DNA of 37,911 nucleotides from Pedobacter agri PB92 (GTDB lineage Bacteria; Bacteroidota; Bacteroidia; Sphingobacteriales; Sphingobacteriaceae): NCBI RefSeq assembly GCF_000258495.1, contig NZ_AJLG01000025.1, positions 1 to 37,911 of the forward strand, read 5' to 3'. Shown piece by piece: positions 1 to 8,480 of this stretch (position 1 is its first letter; each line of letters starts with the position of its first letter). The notes under the pieces were generated by a model. It saw only the letters and a program-made list of their open reading frames with translations, ran no database searches and was not told where the DNA came from. The position numbers and the translations under genes were made by a program.

Positions 1-410
1 AGGATTTTTTTTTGCAATTTATTTTTTGCTGGGTGCAGGTGGGAATGACGAAGAAGCTATTAAAATGGTTGTGTTCATCATTCTTATACTTTAAAATCCC
101 CAGTTTACTTGTCCCGAATTCATTTCGGGAAGCTGCGGATGAAGACCGTTCATAATTGACGTTCATTTATGATGTTCATATATTATGCCCAAACATAATA
201 TTTTCGCCAATCCCCTAGCCAGTTCGTCATTGCGAGGGAGTATTTCACGACCGCGGCAATCTTCTCTTTAAGGATGAGATTGCTTCTCCCGATGAAGAAT
301 CGGTATCGCAATGACGGAATATAAACGTCAGTGCTAGCATGAACAATATTCCCCTCTTGTTTTTTATTTCGATAATGATTATTATTGGATTACACACAAA
401 AACACAAACA
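1..410. other. Leading intergenic stretch
   Basis: No gene is supportable here. The stretch contains a small hairpin (CCCGAA near 113-118 pairing with TTCGGG near 125-130) and a longer inverted repeat at 225-316, listed separately. Short reading frames on both strands are AT-rich and resemble no family. It probably holds the promoter region of the beta-barrel gene that starts at 411. Confidence 0.5.
225..316. repeat. Palindromic dispersed-type repeat (REP/MITE-like)
   Basis: The 11-base arms CGTCATTGCGA (225-235) and TCGCAATGACG (306-316) are perfect inverted copies. Inside them the motifs GGCAATCTTCTC and GAGATTGCTTCTC form a second, weaker inversion. Sequences of the form CGTCATTGCGA...GCAATCTC...TCGCAATGACG are a recurrent noncoding repeat type in many bacterial genomes. 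It lies upstream of the first outer-membrane gene and contains no ORF. Confidence 0.7.
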
Positions 411-1064
411 ATGAAACCTAAATTAATCATCATGGCGCTGCTGTGCGCCGTCAGTTGGCGTAGCTATGCGCAAACTGAAAAAGGCAGTGGCTTTGCCGGC
501 ATCAGCTTAAGCTTTGGCACTTCAAAGCAAAATAATTCTACCGCTGCAATTAACACTTTTACAGCAACACCCAGAGGCGGTTATTTTTTAAAGGATAATC
601 TCGCCATCGGGCTGGAAATCCCTTTAAACCTTTCCAAACTTCGTGGGGAGAGTTACATTTCCTGGGATGAAGAAGATGGCAGATATGAAGACCGCTATGG
701 TCCGAAAGAATTTAGTTTTGGCCTTTCTCCTTTCATCAGAAAATATGTAGATGTAAAGAAACGCTTCAAGTTTTTTGCACAGGCTAACTTACTCCTGCAA
801 ATCAATACCTTTAATAGAATAGATGATGAAGGCTATTTAATCAGAACAGATGCCAGAGCAAAAGGATGGGGCGCAAGTTTAACTCCTGGCTTTACTTACC
901 TTCTGTCTGATGACTCCAGCCTCGAATTTTCTTTCCCGATAGTTACATTTTTTCATCAGAACTATTACGCTGAAGAATCTTTGTACAACTTCGATAGGAA
1001 GAATAATTTAAGGTTGGCGTTGGACAACTTCACTCCTACTTTCACCATTAATTTCCATTTCTAA
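411..1064 (+). CDS. Outer membrane beta-barrel protein
   Basis: Predicted secreted protein of 217 residues. The start at 411 gives a clean signal peptide (positively charged MKPK, hydrophobic core, cleavage after SYA before QTEKG); the in-frame start at 339 would add an unlikely extension. The mature part is rich in alternating hydrophobic and aromatic strands, with patterns such as GGYFLKDNLAIGLE and FSFGLSPFIRKYVD, and ends in NFHF, a terminal Phe typical of barrels inserted by BamA. It shares these blocks with the proteins at 2635 and 5657, so the three are local paralogues. Ligand or pore role is unknown. Confidence 0.85.
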   Translation: MKPKLIIMALLCAVSWRSYAQTEKGSGFAGISLSFGTSKQNNSTAAINTFTATPRGGYFLKDNLAIGLEIPLNLSKLRGESYISWDEEDGRYEDRYGPKEFSFGLSPFIRKYVDVKKRFKFFAQANLLLQINTFNRIDDEGYLIRTDARAKGWGASLTPGFTYLLSDDSSLEFSFPIVTFFHQNYYAEESLYNFDRKNNLRLALDNFTPTFTINFHF

Positions 1065-1074
1065 ACATTATCTC

Positions 1075-1572
1075 ATGAAAAATGTATTAATCAAAATTGC
1101 AAGATATAGCAGCTTTGTGATCATGCTCATATTTATATCTTCACTACAGGTTCACGCACAACGTTTCCGTGGTAACATTGAATACTACAGCAGTGTTTTC
1201 CCATCAGAAGATGGAAAAATTAAATCAATTAACGGAACTCCAATTACCTATTATAATTCCGTTTTTAAATCAGAAGACGGCAAAGTGAAATCTATTGGCG
1301 ACAAGCGTATTGAATATTATAACAGCGTTTTTCCGTCAGAAGATGGAAAAATTAAATCCATTGGAGATGTACGGGTAGCATATTACAATTCAGTATTTCC
1401 TGATGAAGATGGCAAGATCAAAACGATTGGAAACATCCGGTTTGAGTATTTCAATGCAACGGCATCTAAAAGTAAAGGTAAAATAAAATCAATTCAAAAT
1501 GAGGGCGACGATCCTGCTTCTGACGATGCATTAAACACCTATTACTTTATCGAAAAACTCAATCAGCAATAA
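1075..1572 (+). CDS. Secreted protein with tandem 22-residue repeats
   Basis: Protein of 165 residues with a signal peptide ending near residue 28 (VHA-Q). Residues 37-124 are four consecutive 22-residue repeats of the form YYNSVFPSEDGKIKSIGD plus four variable residues, followed by a degenerate fifth copy (YFNATASKSKGKIKSI) and an acidic tail. The repeated aromatic pair and GKIKSI strand suggest stacked beta hairpins, as in WG or other periplasmic repeat families, but I do not recognise the family. It starts 10 bp after the preceding barrel gene and is probably co-transcribed; a terminator follows at 1592. Confidence 0.8.
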   Translation: MKNVLIKIARYSSFVIMLIFISSLQVHAQRFRGNIEYYSSVFPSEDGKIKSINGTPITYYNSVFKSEDGKVKSIGDKRIEYYNSVFPSEDGKIKSIGDVRVAYYNSVFPDEDGKIKTIGNIRFEYFNATASKSKGKIKSIQNEGDDPASDDALNTYYFIEKLNQQ

Positions 1573-1591
1573 ATATACCTTCGTAAAAATT

Positions 1592-1658
1592 AAAGAAGCT
1601 GCCTCGTCAACCACAACCGAGTCTGAAGGATTGTGTTAATGAGGCAGTTTCTTTTTTA
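1592..1658 (+). terminator. Rho-independent terminator
   Basis: AAGAAGCTGCCTC pairs with GAGGCAGTTTCTT across a loop that itself contains a weaker CCACAA/TTGTG pairing, and the right arm runs into a T tract. It closes the two-gene unit starting at 411. Confidence 0.75.
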
Positions 1659-1952
1659 TAGTGATCAACACCATTTAAACTACATGGCTGCAAATTTTAT
1701 CGTAATAATTCCCTTTCGCCATCTTTTCTTATATATTTGCAGCGCCAAATCGGCTTGCTAAACATCCTTATAGCAAATTACATCCTGTAATATCAGCTGT
1801 TTTAATAGCTGCATAAAATTTAAATTTCTTTCGAACTGTTATTTCTACGAAGTAATGAAATCAGGCATCGATGTGCGGTGTTTTCTGTATTTCATCAGTT
1901 TTAAAGATTGAAAAAGAATTTATTAATTACCCATAAAATCAATTATTTAAAA
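1659..1952 (+). promoter_or_regulatory. Promoter and long leader of the 1953 gene
   Basis: A Bacteroidota -7 element TATATTTG lies at 1732-1739, followed by about 200 nt before the likely ATG at 1953. The putative leader contains short hairpins (TTACA-TCC-TGTAA near 1779-1791; CAGCT and AGCTG near 1795-1812) and no ORF. This is long for a plain leader; the -33 element is weak. Confidence 0.4.
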
Positions 1953-2468
1953 ATGAAAAGAATTATTACGAGCTTATTTTTACTGGTTATCGTTTACTCG
2001 CAGGCAAATGCACAAATCGATGCATATAAAGGAAAAGAAGATTTGAGATTCCAGATCGGAGCCAATCTGCAAAAATGGGGCACCGGAATTGTTACCTCGC
2101 TTGACTATGGCCTGGGGCAAAGCTTCTCCATTGGTGCACAAGCTGGTTATTTGTTAGGCGTAAAATCCTTTGCAGGTATTGATAAGCCAGGTTTTGGCGA
2201 TCGGTTTGATCTTAAAGCAAGATTTAATGCCAACCTGGGTAACGTGATCGGCTTACCATCAAACGTAGATTTGTACCCAGGTTTAAACCTTGGTTTGAAA
2301 AACTTTGGTGGCCATGTTGGCGGAAGAGTTTTCTTTGATAAAGGATTCGGATTATTTACAGAAGCACAATTCCCGATTGCAAAATACAATTCGGATGCCA
2401 TTGGTTACGAGCGTTTGAATAATCAGTTCTCATTTAATATAGGCGTATCGTTCGATTTAGGAAAATAG
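1953..2468 (+). CDS. Outer-membrane-type beta-barrel protein, DUF6646-like
   Basis: Protein of 171 residues from the ATG at 1953, which gives a proper signal peptide (MKRIITSLFLLVIVYSQANA before QID); the in-frame TTG at 1908 is less likely. The mature part has glycine and aromatic strand patterns (FQIGANLQKWGTGIVTSLDY, GLGQSFSIGAQAGYLLG, GGRVFFDKGFGLFTEAQFP) and ends FSFNIGVSFDLGK. The pattern matches small uncharacterised Bacteroidota outer-membrane proteins. It has its own upstream -7 element and a downstream terminator, so it is probably monocistronic. Confidence 0.75.
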   Translation: MKRIITSLFLLVIVYSQANAQIDAYKGKEDLRFQIGANLQKWGTGIVTSLDYGLGQSFSIGAQAGYLLGVKSFAGIDKPGFGDRFDLKARFNANLGNVIGLPSNVDLYPGLNLGLKNFGGHVGGRVFFDKGFGLFTEAQFPIAKYNSDAIGYERLNNQFSFNIGVSFDLGK

Positions 2469-2512
2469 TAACATACGATAAGCTTTTCAGCTAAAATTCG
2501 TCCTTTAAAAAG

Positions 2513-2543
2513 CATCAACCAAATAGTTGATGTCTTTTTTTTT
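2513..2543 (+). terminator. Rho-independent terminator
   Basis: CATCAAC (2513-2519) pairs with GTTGATG (2526-2532) around a six-base loop and is followed by a run of nine T. It terminates the 1953 gene. Confidence 0.85.
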
Positions 2544-2634
2544 ATAAGGCCGAATCTTTACTTAAGCCACCAAACAAGCTAGTTCTTATAGTTTTTTTAT
2601 GTTATAATTGCGCCAACAAATAAACACACACGTA

Positions 2635-3315
2635 ATGAAAAAACAACTATTATTATTAGCGGTATTATGCACTGCTGCATTTACTTCAATTGCTCAGACA
2701 GACAAGGGAAACACTATAATTGGTGGATCGATTGGGTATGGTAAAGATGAGTTAAGGCCTGTTAGTACAATGAATTATGGCGCTAGCGAATCAACATTTT
2801 TCAATGTACTGCCAAGGGTTGGCCACTTCTTTAGCAAAAATCTTGCAATTGGCTTAAGCATTGGTTATGATGAAAGAAAAAACGTAGTAGAGCAATTTTT
2901 CACCGTTGGAAACAGTCCTCTAATATCTACTTCAATTCAAAGAGACAAGTCATTTAATGTGGGTCCGTTTGTGAGATATTATGTAGATATCACAGATAAA
3001 TTCAAATTTTTTGGTCAGGCTAATTTCGACGTCGCATTTGGAAAAACTAATCAATCACTAAGTGGAACCGGAAGCTTCAATTATCAAAGTGTAGAATCTA
3101 AATCAACAACGTACAATGCATCAATTAACCCCGGCTTTGCTTTTTTTCCGGCAAAGAAATGGGCGATTGAGTTCTCTTTCCCATTACTTGCTTACAGCAA
3201 AAGAAATGATAAGTCTGATGAAAACTACCAAAATGCGATTGCTTTCGACAGCAATAGCTTCACTTTTGGCTTAAATACATTTGTACCTAGCTTAGGTTTC
3301 AATTTTCATTTTTAA
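2635..3315 (+). CDS. Outer membrane beta-barrel protein (paralogue)
   Basis: Protein of 226 residues using the ATG at 2635; the in-frame start at 2608 would place nine residues before the signal peptide. Signal peptide MKKQLLLLAVLCTAAFTSIA, mature start QTDKGNTIIGGSIGYGKDE. Blocks PRVGHFFSKNLAIGLSIGYD, FKFFGQANFDVAFG and NPGFAFFPAKKWAIEFSFPLL line up with the products at 411 and 5657, and the protein ends GFNFHF with the barrel-type terminal Phe. Likely an 8- to 10-strand barrel of unknown cargo. Confidence 0.85.
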   Translation: MKKQLLLLAVLCTAAFTSIAQTDKGNTIIGGSIGYGKDELRPVSTMNYGASESTFFNVLPRVGHFFSKNLAIGLSIGYDERKNVVEQFFTVGNSPLISTSIQRDKSFNVGPFVRYYVDITDKFKFFGQANFDVAFGKTNQSLSGTGSFNYQSVESKSTTYNASINPGFAFFPAKKWAIEFSFPLLAYSKRNDKSDENYQNAIAFDSNSFTFGLNTFVPSLGFNFHF

Positions 3316-3320
3316 AATTT

Positions 3321-3350
3321 ATCCCGCCTGGAAAAAGGCGGGATTTTTTA
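3321..3350 (+). terminator. Rho-independent terminator between convergent genes
   Basis: ATCCCGCC (3321-3328) pairs with GGCGGGAT (3337-3344) and is followed by a T run that reaches the stop codon of the convergent transporter gene. Strong GC stem; may act on both strands. Confidence 0.9.
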
Positions 3351-4550
3351 TTTCTTTTTTGTTTCAATATTTGGTAAGAACCCTGTTAACAATCCAATTA
3401 ATGGCAAAAAAGCACAAATATTAAATACATATTCAATACTGGTTGAATCGGCAAGTTTTCCCAGCAAAGCAGATCCTATCCCACCCATTCCAAACGCAAA
3501 GCCAAAAAACAATCCCGCCACTAAACCTACTTTACCAGGTATCAACTCTTGTGCATAAACTAAAATGGCCGAAAATGCAGATGCCAAAATCATCCCGATA
3601 GGAACAATTAAAACGCCAACCCAAAATAGATTAGCATGTGGCAATAACAGCGCAAACGGTGCTGTGCCCAATATAGATGCCCAGATTACATATTTTCTTC
3701 CGATTTTATCGCCAATAGGTCCGCCCAATAACGTTCCTGCTGCAACGGAAAAAAGGAACACAAACAAATAAATTTGTGAGGTTTGAACTGAAACATTGAA
3801 TTTCTGGATTAAATAGAAGGTGAAGTAGTTGGTTAAGCTGGCCATGTAGAAGTATTTCGAGAAAATAAGCAGCAAAAGGATGACCACTGAAAAAACGACC
3901 TTGTTTTTCGAAAACTGATTCACTGTGGTGGCAATAGCTGCTTTTTTACTTCGGGCAAGCACAAAACCTTTATACCAGTTGCCAACATAGCTCAAAATAA
4001 TAATGGCTAAAAGTGCAATGATGGAAAACCAAACTACGCTGAACTGCCCGTAAGGAACAATAATCCAGGCGGCTAGTAAAGGACCTAATGAACTGCCTGC
4101 ATTTCCGCCCAGCTGAAATACAGATTGTGCCAAACCTCTTTTGCCGCCTGATGCCGCATGCGCCATTCTTGAGGCTTCCGGATGAAATATGGATGAACCT
4201 ACGCCTATCAAGGCTACGGAAACCAGCATGGTATAAAAATGGGTCGATTGAGATAGCGTTATCAGTCCAATTAAGGTGAAACCCATCCCAACAGCCAGTG
4301 AGTAAGGTTGTGGTTTTTTATCAGTATATAACCCTACAAAAGGTTGAAGCAGTGAAGCTGCCAGTTGAAACGTGAGCGTAATTAATCCAATTTGTGAGAA
4401 GCTTAAATGGTAATCGGTTTTAATAATAGGATAAATTGCAGGGATTAACGATTGAATGGTATCATTTAACAAATGGGAAAAACTTAGCGCAAATAAGATC
4501 GGGAATACTGTTTTTTCGATAATTGCTTTGGAAGGATTTTGATCAGTCAT
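3348..4550 (-). CDS. fsr: MFS efflux transporter, fosmidomycin-resistance (Fsr) type
   Basis: About 400 residues with roughly twelve hydrophobic segments. The N-terminal half closely follows the Fsr family: FSHLLNDTIQSLIPAIYP, IGLITLTFQLAASLLQPFVG, VGSSIFHPEASRMA and ASGGKRGLAQSVFQLGGN are family blocks, with the motif-A loop at YTDKK. The start at 4550 (MTDQNPSK) is preferred over an ATG seven codons upstream, since Fsr proteins have short N termini. Family members are drug/proton antiporters; the substrate here is not determined. It is convergent with the barrel gene at 2635. Confidence 0.88.
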   Translation of the reverse strand: MTDQNPSKAIIEKTVFPILFALSFSHLLNDTIQSLIPAIYPIIKTDYHLSFSQIGLITLTFQLAASLLQPFVGLYTDKKPQPYSLAVGMGFTLIGLITLSQSTHFYTMLVSVALIGVGSSIFHPEASRMAHAASGGKRGLAQSVFQLGGNAGSSLGPLLAAWIIVPYGQFSVVWFSIIALLAIIILSYVGNWYKGFVLARSKKAAIATTVNQFSKNKVVFSVVILLLLIFSKYFYMASLTNYFTFYLIQKFNVSVQTSQIYLFVFLFSVAAGTLLGGPIGDKIGRKYVIWASILGTAPFALLLPHANLFWVGVLIVPIGMILASAFSAILVYAQELIPGKVGLVAGLFFGFAFGMGGIGSALLGKLADSTSIEYVFNICAFLPLIGLLTGFLPNIETKKK

Positions 4551-4653
4551 AAGGGAATTGATAATACACAAAAATAGCGATTATATTTTTTTATCCTGAA
4601 CGACAGGTCCTTGCTGCTATCAAACATTTTTATTATGCGGGGGTTTTATCTGT

Positions 4654-5211
4654 ATGGAAAAGAACAGAAAAATTGTTGGCTTGTGCGGAAGCCTGAGAAA
4701 AGGCTCGTACAATGCAATGTTACTTAAGTTTGCTGGCACATTAGTACCAGAAGGAATCGAATTTGAAATTGTTCCTTTTGATGATATTCCGGTTTACAAT
4801 GCAGATGACGATACACCAGAGGTAGCAGAACGGCCTGCAAGCGTGGTTAAGTTCAGAGCGGCATTGGCTCAGGCAGATGCTTTCATTATTGCCTCTCCTG
4901 AGTATAACTATTCCATTCCGGGTGGATTGAAAAATGCGATTGATTGGGCAAGCCGTGGAAAAGATGCACCACTGATGCACAAACCGGTAGCCATGCTTGG
5001 TGCTACACAGGGCATGTGGGGAACGGTAAGAATGCAAACGGCCTTCCTTCCTGTTTTTACTTTCCTGAATATGAATCCTGTGTTACAGCCTGAAGTACTG
5101 ATTGCACAAGCACAAACAAAATTTGATGAAGCAGGAAATTTAACGGATGAAAAAACCATAAGTTTAATCAAAAGGAAAATTGAAAATCTGATCGTTGCAT
5201 CCAAAGTATAA
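4654..5211 (+). CDS. NAD(P)H-dependent FMN reductase
   Basis: Protein of 185 residues with the FMN_red flavodoxin-like fold, usual family length. The phosphate loop GSLRKGSYN (12-20) binds FMN, and SPEYNYSIPGG (81-91) followed by LKNAIDWASR is the family signature of ChrR/YieF/azoreductase-like enzymes. Members reduce quinones, chromate or azo compounds using NAD(P)H. It is divergent from the fsr-like pump with only about 100 bp between them, which suggests a shared detoxification role, but no operator is obvious. Confidence 0.88.
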   Translation: MEKNRKIVGLCGSLRKGSYNAMLLKFAGTLVPEGIEFEIVPFDDIPVYNADDDTPEVAERPASVVKFRAALAQADAFIIASPEYNYSIPGGLKNAIDWASRGKDAPLMHKPVAMLGATQGMWGTVRMQTAFLPVFTFLNMNPVLQPEVLIAQAQTKFDEAGNLTDEKTISLIKRKIENLIVASKV

Positions 5212-5317
5212 CGGATAGTATAGTTGACCTACCTCAGCTAAATGTGTTGAAAAAAATTCTCGCACATTTGCTCCATTCAACCAAAACTATAAACTAAATC
5301 ATCTTTACTCAATAAAC

Positions 5318-5346
5318 AAAGGCTGCTTAACTTAAGCGGCTTTTTC
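5318..5346 (+). terminator. Rho-independent terminator
   Basis: AAAGGCTGCTTAA pairs with TTAAGCGGCTTTT (one mismatch) with almost no loop, followed by T residues. Likely end of the FMN reductase transcript. Confidence 0.7.
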
Positions 5347-5369
5347 CATTTGTGATATTCTCAAAAGGT

Positions 5370-5602
5370 GTCAAACCTTCCGGTTAAAAGCTGACATTTA
5401 TACAAAAAAAGTCAGTTTGTCAATCTGACAGCCTATCGAAATTAATCAGTCGATTAATTTTTAGTCACACAAAAATAATATTGATTTAACACCAAATTCA
5501 TATCTAACTAAAAGTTAAGGAGTTGAATAAAAACTGATTTTTTAATGATACTGACAGTGTTTTTTGGCACCGGTATTGACTTTTAGTCAAATATAGTCAG
5601 AC
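5370..5602 (+). promoter_or_regulatory. Operator-like region with repeated GTCA/TGAC motifs
   Basis: This noncoding stretch holds about ten copies of GTCA or its complement. Some are paired as inversions: GTCAG (5411-5415) with CTGAC (5425-5429), and TTGAC-TTTTA-GTCAA (5576-5590). A perfect 9-base palindrome AAATTAATC-AGTC-GATTAATTT lies at 5439-5460. It precedes the barrel gene at 5657 and is a candidate regulator-binding region; the regulator is unknown. Confidence 0.4.
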
Positions 5603-5656
5603 ATTAAAAAGGTAAAAACTGGCTATTTTTTTACAAACAAATAAATAATAAAAAAG

Positions 5657-6259
5657 ATGAAAAAACTATTATTATCAGTAGTAGCAGTTGCAGGTTTAGT
5701 GTATGGAGCAAATGCACAAACAGAAAAAGGTAAAGTAATTTTAGGTGGTAATGTGGGCTTCAATTCTACAAAAGTAGAAACTGCAGCAAAATCTGATGTA
5801 AGCTTTAGCGTAGTTCCAAGTGTAGGTTATTTTGTAAGCGATAACTTCGCAATTGGAACAGGTGTAGGTTATGACTATAACAAACAAGTTAGTTCAAATA
5901 TCTTAAACCAGGCATTCGTGGTGGCACCATTCGGTCGTTACTATGTGGGTTTATCAGACCAATTCAAATTCTTCGGACAATTATCAGTTCCAATGGCTTT
6001 TGGAAACAATAAAGTGGTAAACAACAATGGAGATACCGGCGCAAAAGTAGCGACCACCACAAGCATTGGTGTAAATATCGCACCAGGTTTTGCCTTTTTC
6101 CCAACCAAAAGAATCGGTATCGAGGTTTCAGTTAATGGTTTAGGCTACACCAATCTTAATGTTAAAAACGAACTTACAGGTGCTGAAGTTTCTGCAAACT
6201 CATTCGGTTTAGAAGCGAACACTTTCGCTCCTAAATTAGGTGTGCAGTTCCACTTTTAA
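5657..6259 (+). CDS. Outer membrane beta-barrel protein (paralogue)
   Basis: Protein of 200 residues with signal peptide MKKLLLSVVAVAGLVYGANA and mature start QTEKGKVILGGNVGF. It shares with the proteins at 411 and 2635 the blocks PSVGYFVSDNFAIGTGVGYD, FKFFGQLSVPMAFG and APGFAFFPTKRIGIEVS, and ends GVQFHF. Codon use is regular and the upstream region is long and motif-rich, consistent with a well-expressed, regulated outer-membrane protein. Its substrate is unknown. Confidence 0.88.
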   Translation: MKKLLLSVVAVAGLVYGANAQTEKGKVILGGNVGFNSTKVETAAKSDVSFSVVPSVGYFVSDNFAIGTGVGYDYNKQVSSNILNQAFVVAPFGRYYVGLSDQFKFFGQLSVPMAFGNNKVVNNNGDTGAKVATTTSIGVNIAPGFAFFPTKRIGIEVSVNGLGYTNLNVKNELTGAEVSANSFGLEANTFAPKLGVQFHF

Positions 6260-6279
6260 TCAGAACGTTTCATAAGCTA

Positions 6280-6326
6280 AAAGCCTCAGAATTGCAAATT
6301 AAAAATCTGCAATTCTGAGGCTTTTT
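6280..6326 (+). terminator. Rho-independent terminator
   Basis: AAGCCTCAGAATTGCA and TGCAATTCTGAGGCTT form a long perfect stem with a loop of about 11 bases, followed by T residues. It ends the 5657 transcript. Confidence 0.9.
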
Positions 6327-6408
6327 AATTTTACAGCCTTAATCGACCCGAAAAAAAATTTTTGGAACTTCAATGAGTTTCTGAAGTAAGTTCAACAGAC
6401 GTTGAGCC

Positions 6409-8058
6409 TTATTTCTTTTCCCTGATGGCTTTAAATTCCGAGCCATCTTTCCATTTCGGGTAAAGCTCTTCGTTGCTTAAACGATAGCCCATATCAAAAA
6501 CCAATCTTACATCTTCCACTATGCCAGATAAATCCCAGGTATTGGCATCGAAATTATCCTGTGGTGAATGATACCTGAATTTGGTAAAGTCAGCCACTTG
6601 TTTCAAACCCCATTCCCTGCCATTTTTAACATTGTCGACACCCGAGCCGGTAAACAAAGAAGGCACACCTACTTTAGCCAGGTTAAAATGATCAGAACGG
6701 TAATATAAACCCGAAGACGGAACCGGATCCGGAACCACTACCCTTCCCTGCTTTTTTGCCGAAGCCGCAGCATAATCCTCTAACTCCGACTGACCAAAAC
6801 CATACACCACAATATCTTTGGTTTTACCGGCAATACCCATCATATCCATATTAATGTTGGCCACGGTTTTATCCAGCGGAAAAGAGGGATGTTTGGCATA
6901 ATATTCCGATCCCAATAAGCCTTGCTCCTCGGCGGTGTAAGAAATAAACAAAATGGTACGCTGCTGCTTTTTAGGCGACTTTTTAAATGCCGAAGCCAGC
7001 TCAAATAACGAAGCCACACCTGTAGCGTTATCTACCGCACCATTGTAAATCGAATCGCCCTGAATCTTTTCGCCCACACCTAAATGATCCCAGTGTGCTG
7101 AGTAAATAATGGCTTCATCTTTCTTTTTATCGCCCGGTATTTTAGCTAAAACATTATAAGTAACTGATTTTTTGACATTATTTTTCACCACAAGTGATGT
7201 GCTCGCATTCAAATCCACAGCTTTAAAATCTTTCCTTCTGGCAGCTTCAAATAAGGCTTCACTTTGTCCGGCCATTTTAAAAAGTTCCTTCGCTTTTTCC
7301 AACGAAATCCAGCCTTCAACTACCGTTCTGTTCATGCCATTATCTGCCGACTGCAAAGTTAGCTTCGATTTCGACCAGCCACTTCTCACCACACTCCATG
7401 GATAAGCAGCAGGCTCTGTATCATGAATAATTAACACACCAGCAGCACCCTGCCGCGAAGCTTCTTCGAATTTATATGTCCAGCGGCCATAATAAGTCAT
7501 GTTTTTGCCTTTAAACAAAGTTGAATCCGCAAAACCCGGGTCGTTGATCATCACCACCACTGTTTTGCCTTTTACATCCAGGTTTTTATAGTCGTTCCAG
7601 CCATATTCTGGCGCCACAATACCATAGCCGGCAAAAACCAAAGGTGAATTCGCAATACTCACTTCATTCTGTACCCTACGAGATCCGGCAACGAAATCAG
7701 TCAGGTAATTCAGGTTTAAACTACCCGTTTTCCCTTTGATCACCATTTTACTTTCGGGTATCGATTTAATTTCAACCATAGGCACTTCCTGGAAAAAGCT
7801 ATCGCCGTTTCCTGGTTCTAAACCGAGTTGTTCAAACTCACGTTTCAGGTAGTTAATGGTTTTGGTTTCGCCATTGGTAAAAGGTTTTCTCCCTTCCAGG
7901 CTGTCGGCAGCAATGGCTGATAAATATTTGGTCAAGCTCGAATCGTTAATTGCTTTAATGGCCAAAGAATCTGGTCTGTTTGTTTCACTTTCTGATGCTT
8001 GCTGGCAAGAACTGGCAAACATGGCAATCGCCGCTCCGTAAAATAAGATTTTCTTCAT
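6409..8058 (-). CDS. M28 family metallopeptidase lipoprotein with PA domain
   Basis: Protein of 549 residues. A lipobox FASSC puts the lipidated Cys at 18. A protease-associated domain covers roughly residues 130-290. The M28 catalytic domain then shows SAHWDH (His322, Asp324), GAVDNATG (Asp343), YTAEEQGLLGSE (Glu377/378), NINMDMMG (Asp405) and FRYHSPQD (His497), the two-zinc ligand set of aminopeptidases and glutamate-carboxypeptidase-like enzymes. It should trim peptides at the cell envelope. All expected ligands are present. It has no obvious operon partner. Confidence 0.92.
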   Translation of the reverse strand: MKKILFYGAAIAMFASSCQQASESETNRPDSLAIKAINDSSLTKYLSAIAADSLEGRKPFTNGETKTINYLKREFEQLGLEPGNGDSFFQEVPMVEIKSIPESKMVIKGKTGSLNLNYLTDFVAGSRRVQNEVSIANSPLVFAGYGIVAPEYGWNDYKNLDVKGKTVVVMINDPGFADSTLFKGKNMTYYGRWTYKFEEASRQGAAGVLIIHDTEPAAYPWSVVRSGWSKSKLTLQSADNGMNRTVVEGWISLEKAKELFKMAGQSEALFEAARRKDFKAVDLNASTSLVVKNNVKKSVTYNVLAKIPGDKKKDEAIIYSAHWDHLGVGEKIQGDSIYNGAVDNATGVASLFELASAFKKSPKKQQRTILFISYTAEEQGLLGSEYYAKHPSFPLDKTVANINMDMMGIAGKTKDIVVYGFGQSELEDYAAASAKKQGRVVVPDPVPSSGLYYRSDHFNLAKVGVPSLFTGSGVDNVKNGREWGLKQVADFTKFRYHSPQDNFDANTWDLSGIVEDVRLVFDMGYRLSNEELYPKWKDGSEFKAIREKK

Positions 8059-8145
8059 TTAGGAAATTTTAGGATGGTAATTTAATAAATTTTGAGGATT
8101 TACAGTTCTTTAGGATTTGAAGCGCAAAGCCACAGCAATTTTTAA

Positions 8146-8228
8146 GGCTTGCTCCCGCTATCCGTTTCAAGTCCGCTCCCGAAAAAATCGGGATTGCGGG
8201 CTTTCCACTCCTATCGGGGCTAAGTGGC
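8146..8228. repeat. Dispersed-type GC-rich repeat
   Basis: A GC-rich island beginning GGCTTGCTCCCGCTATCC with a CCCGA-AAAAA-TCGGG hairpin at 8178-8192 and ending GGGGCTAAGTGG. It is compositionally unlike its surroundings and has the look of a noncoding repeat that recurs in Sphingobacteriaceae genomes; I recognise the style but cannot count copies here. Confidence 0.45.
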
Positions 8229-8378
8229 AAAATCAGTAAAAATATGAATGTTTAAAATGCAAATCGCTATACGGTTTCCCGTAATGTGCAAGTGAAATTA
8301 TTTTCTATTTTAGTGGAAACAAAGGAAGCGATTGCGCATTTGGTTCAAGATTGTACTGCAGAATTTGAATTAAACATT

Positions 8379-8458
8379 CGTAAAGCCAGAAATATTTTAT
8401 GGCTTTACGCAATTGATTATAACTTAGATTTACGCAATGCGTAAATTTAGATGTTAGC
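8379..8458. other. Left boundary of the array: two hairpins and a short TAAC...GTTAGC site
   Basis: CGTAAAGCC (8379-8387) pairs with GGCTTTACG (8401-8409). A second palindrome ATTTACGCA-A-TGCGTAAAT spans 8428-8446. The second hairpin is framed by TAAC (8420-8423) and GTTAGC (8453-8458), so 8420-8458 resembles a minimal recombination site with the same ends as the large repeats to the right. It shares no internal sequence with them. It could be an attI-like or secondary entry site, or chance. Confidence 0.4.
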
Positions 8459-8480
8459 TGCAAGCTTAAAAACCAACATT

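Larger units (their letters stand above)
8059..8480. other. Intergenic region before the cassette array
   Basis: No gene is visible over this 420-base stretch. It contains a dispersed-type repeat (8146-8228) and two hairpins next to the start of the array (8379-8446), listed separately. Between them, 8230-8370 is AT-rich and featureless. Confidence 0.5.
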
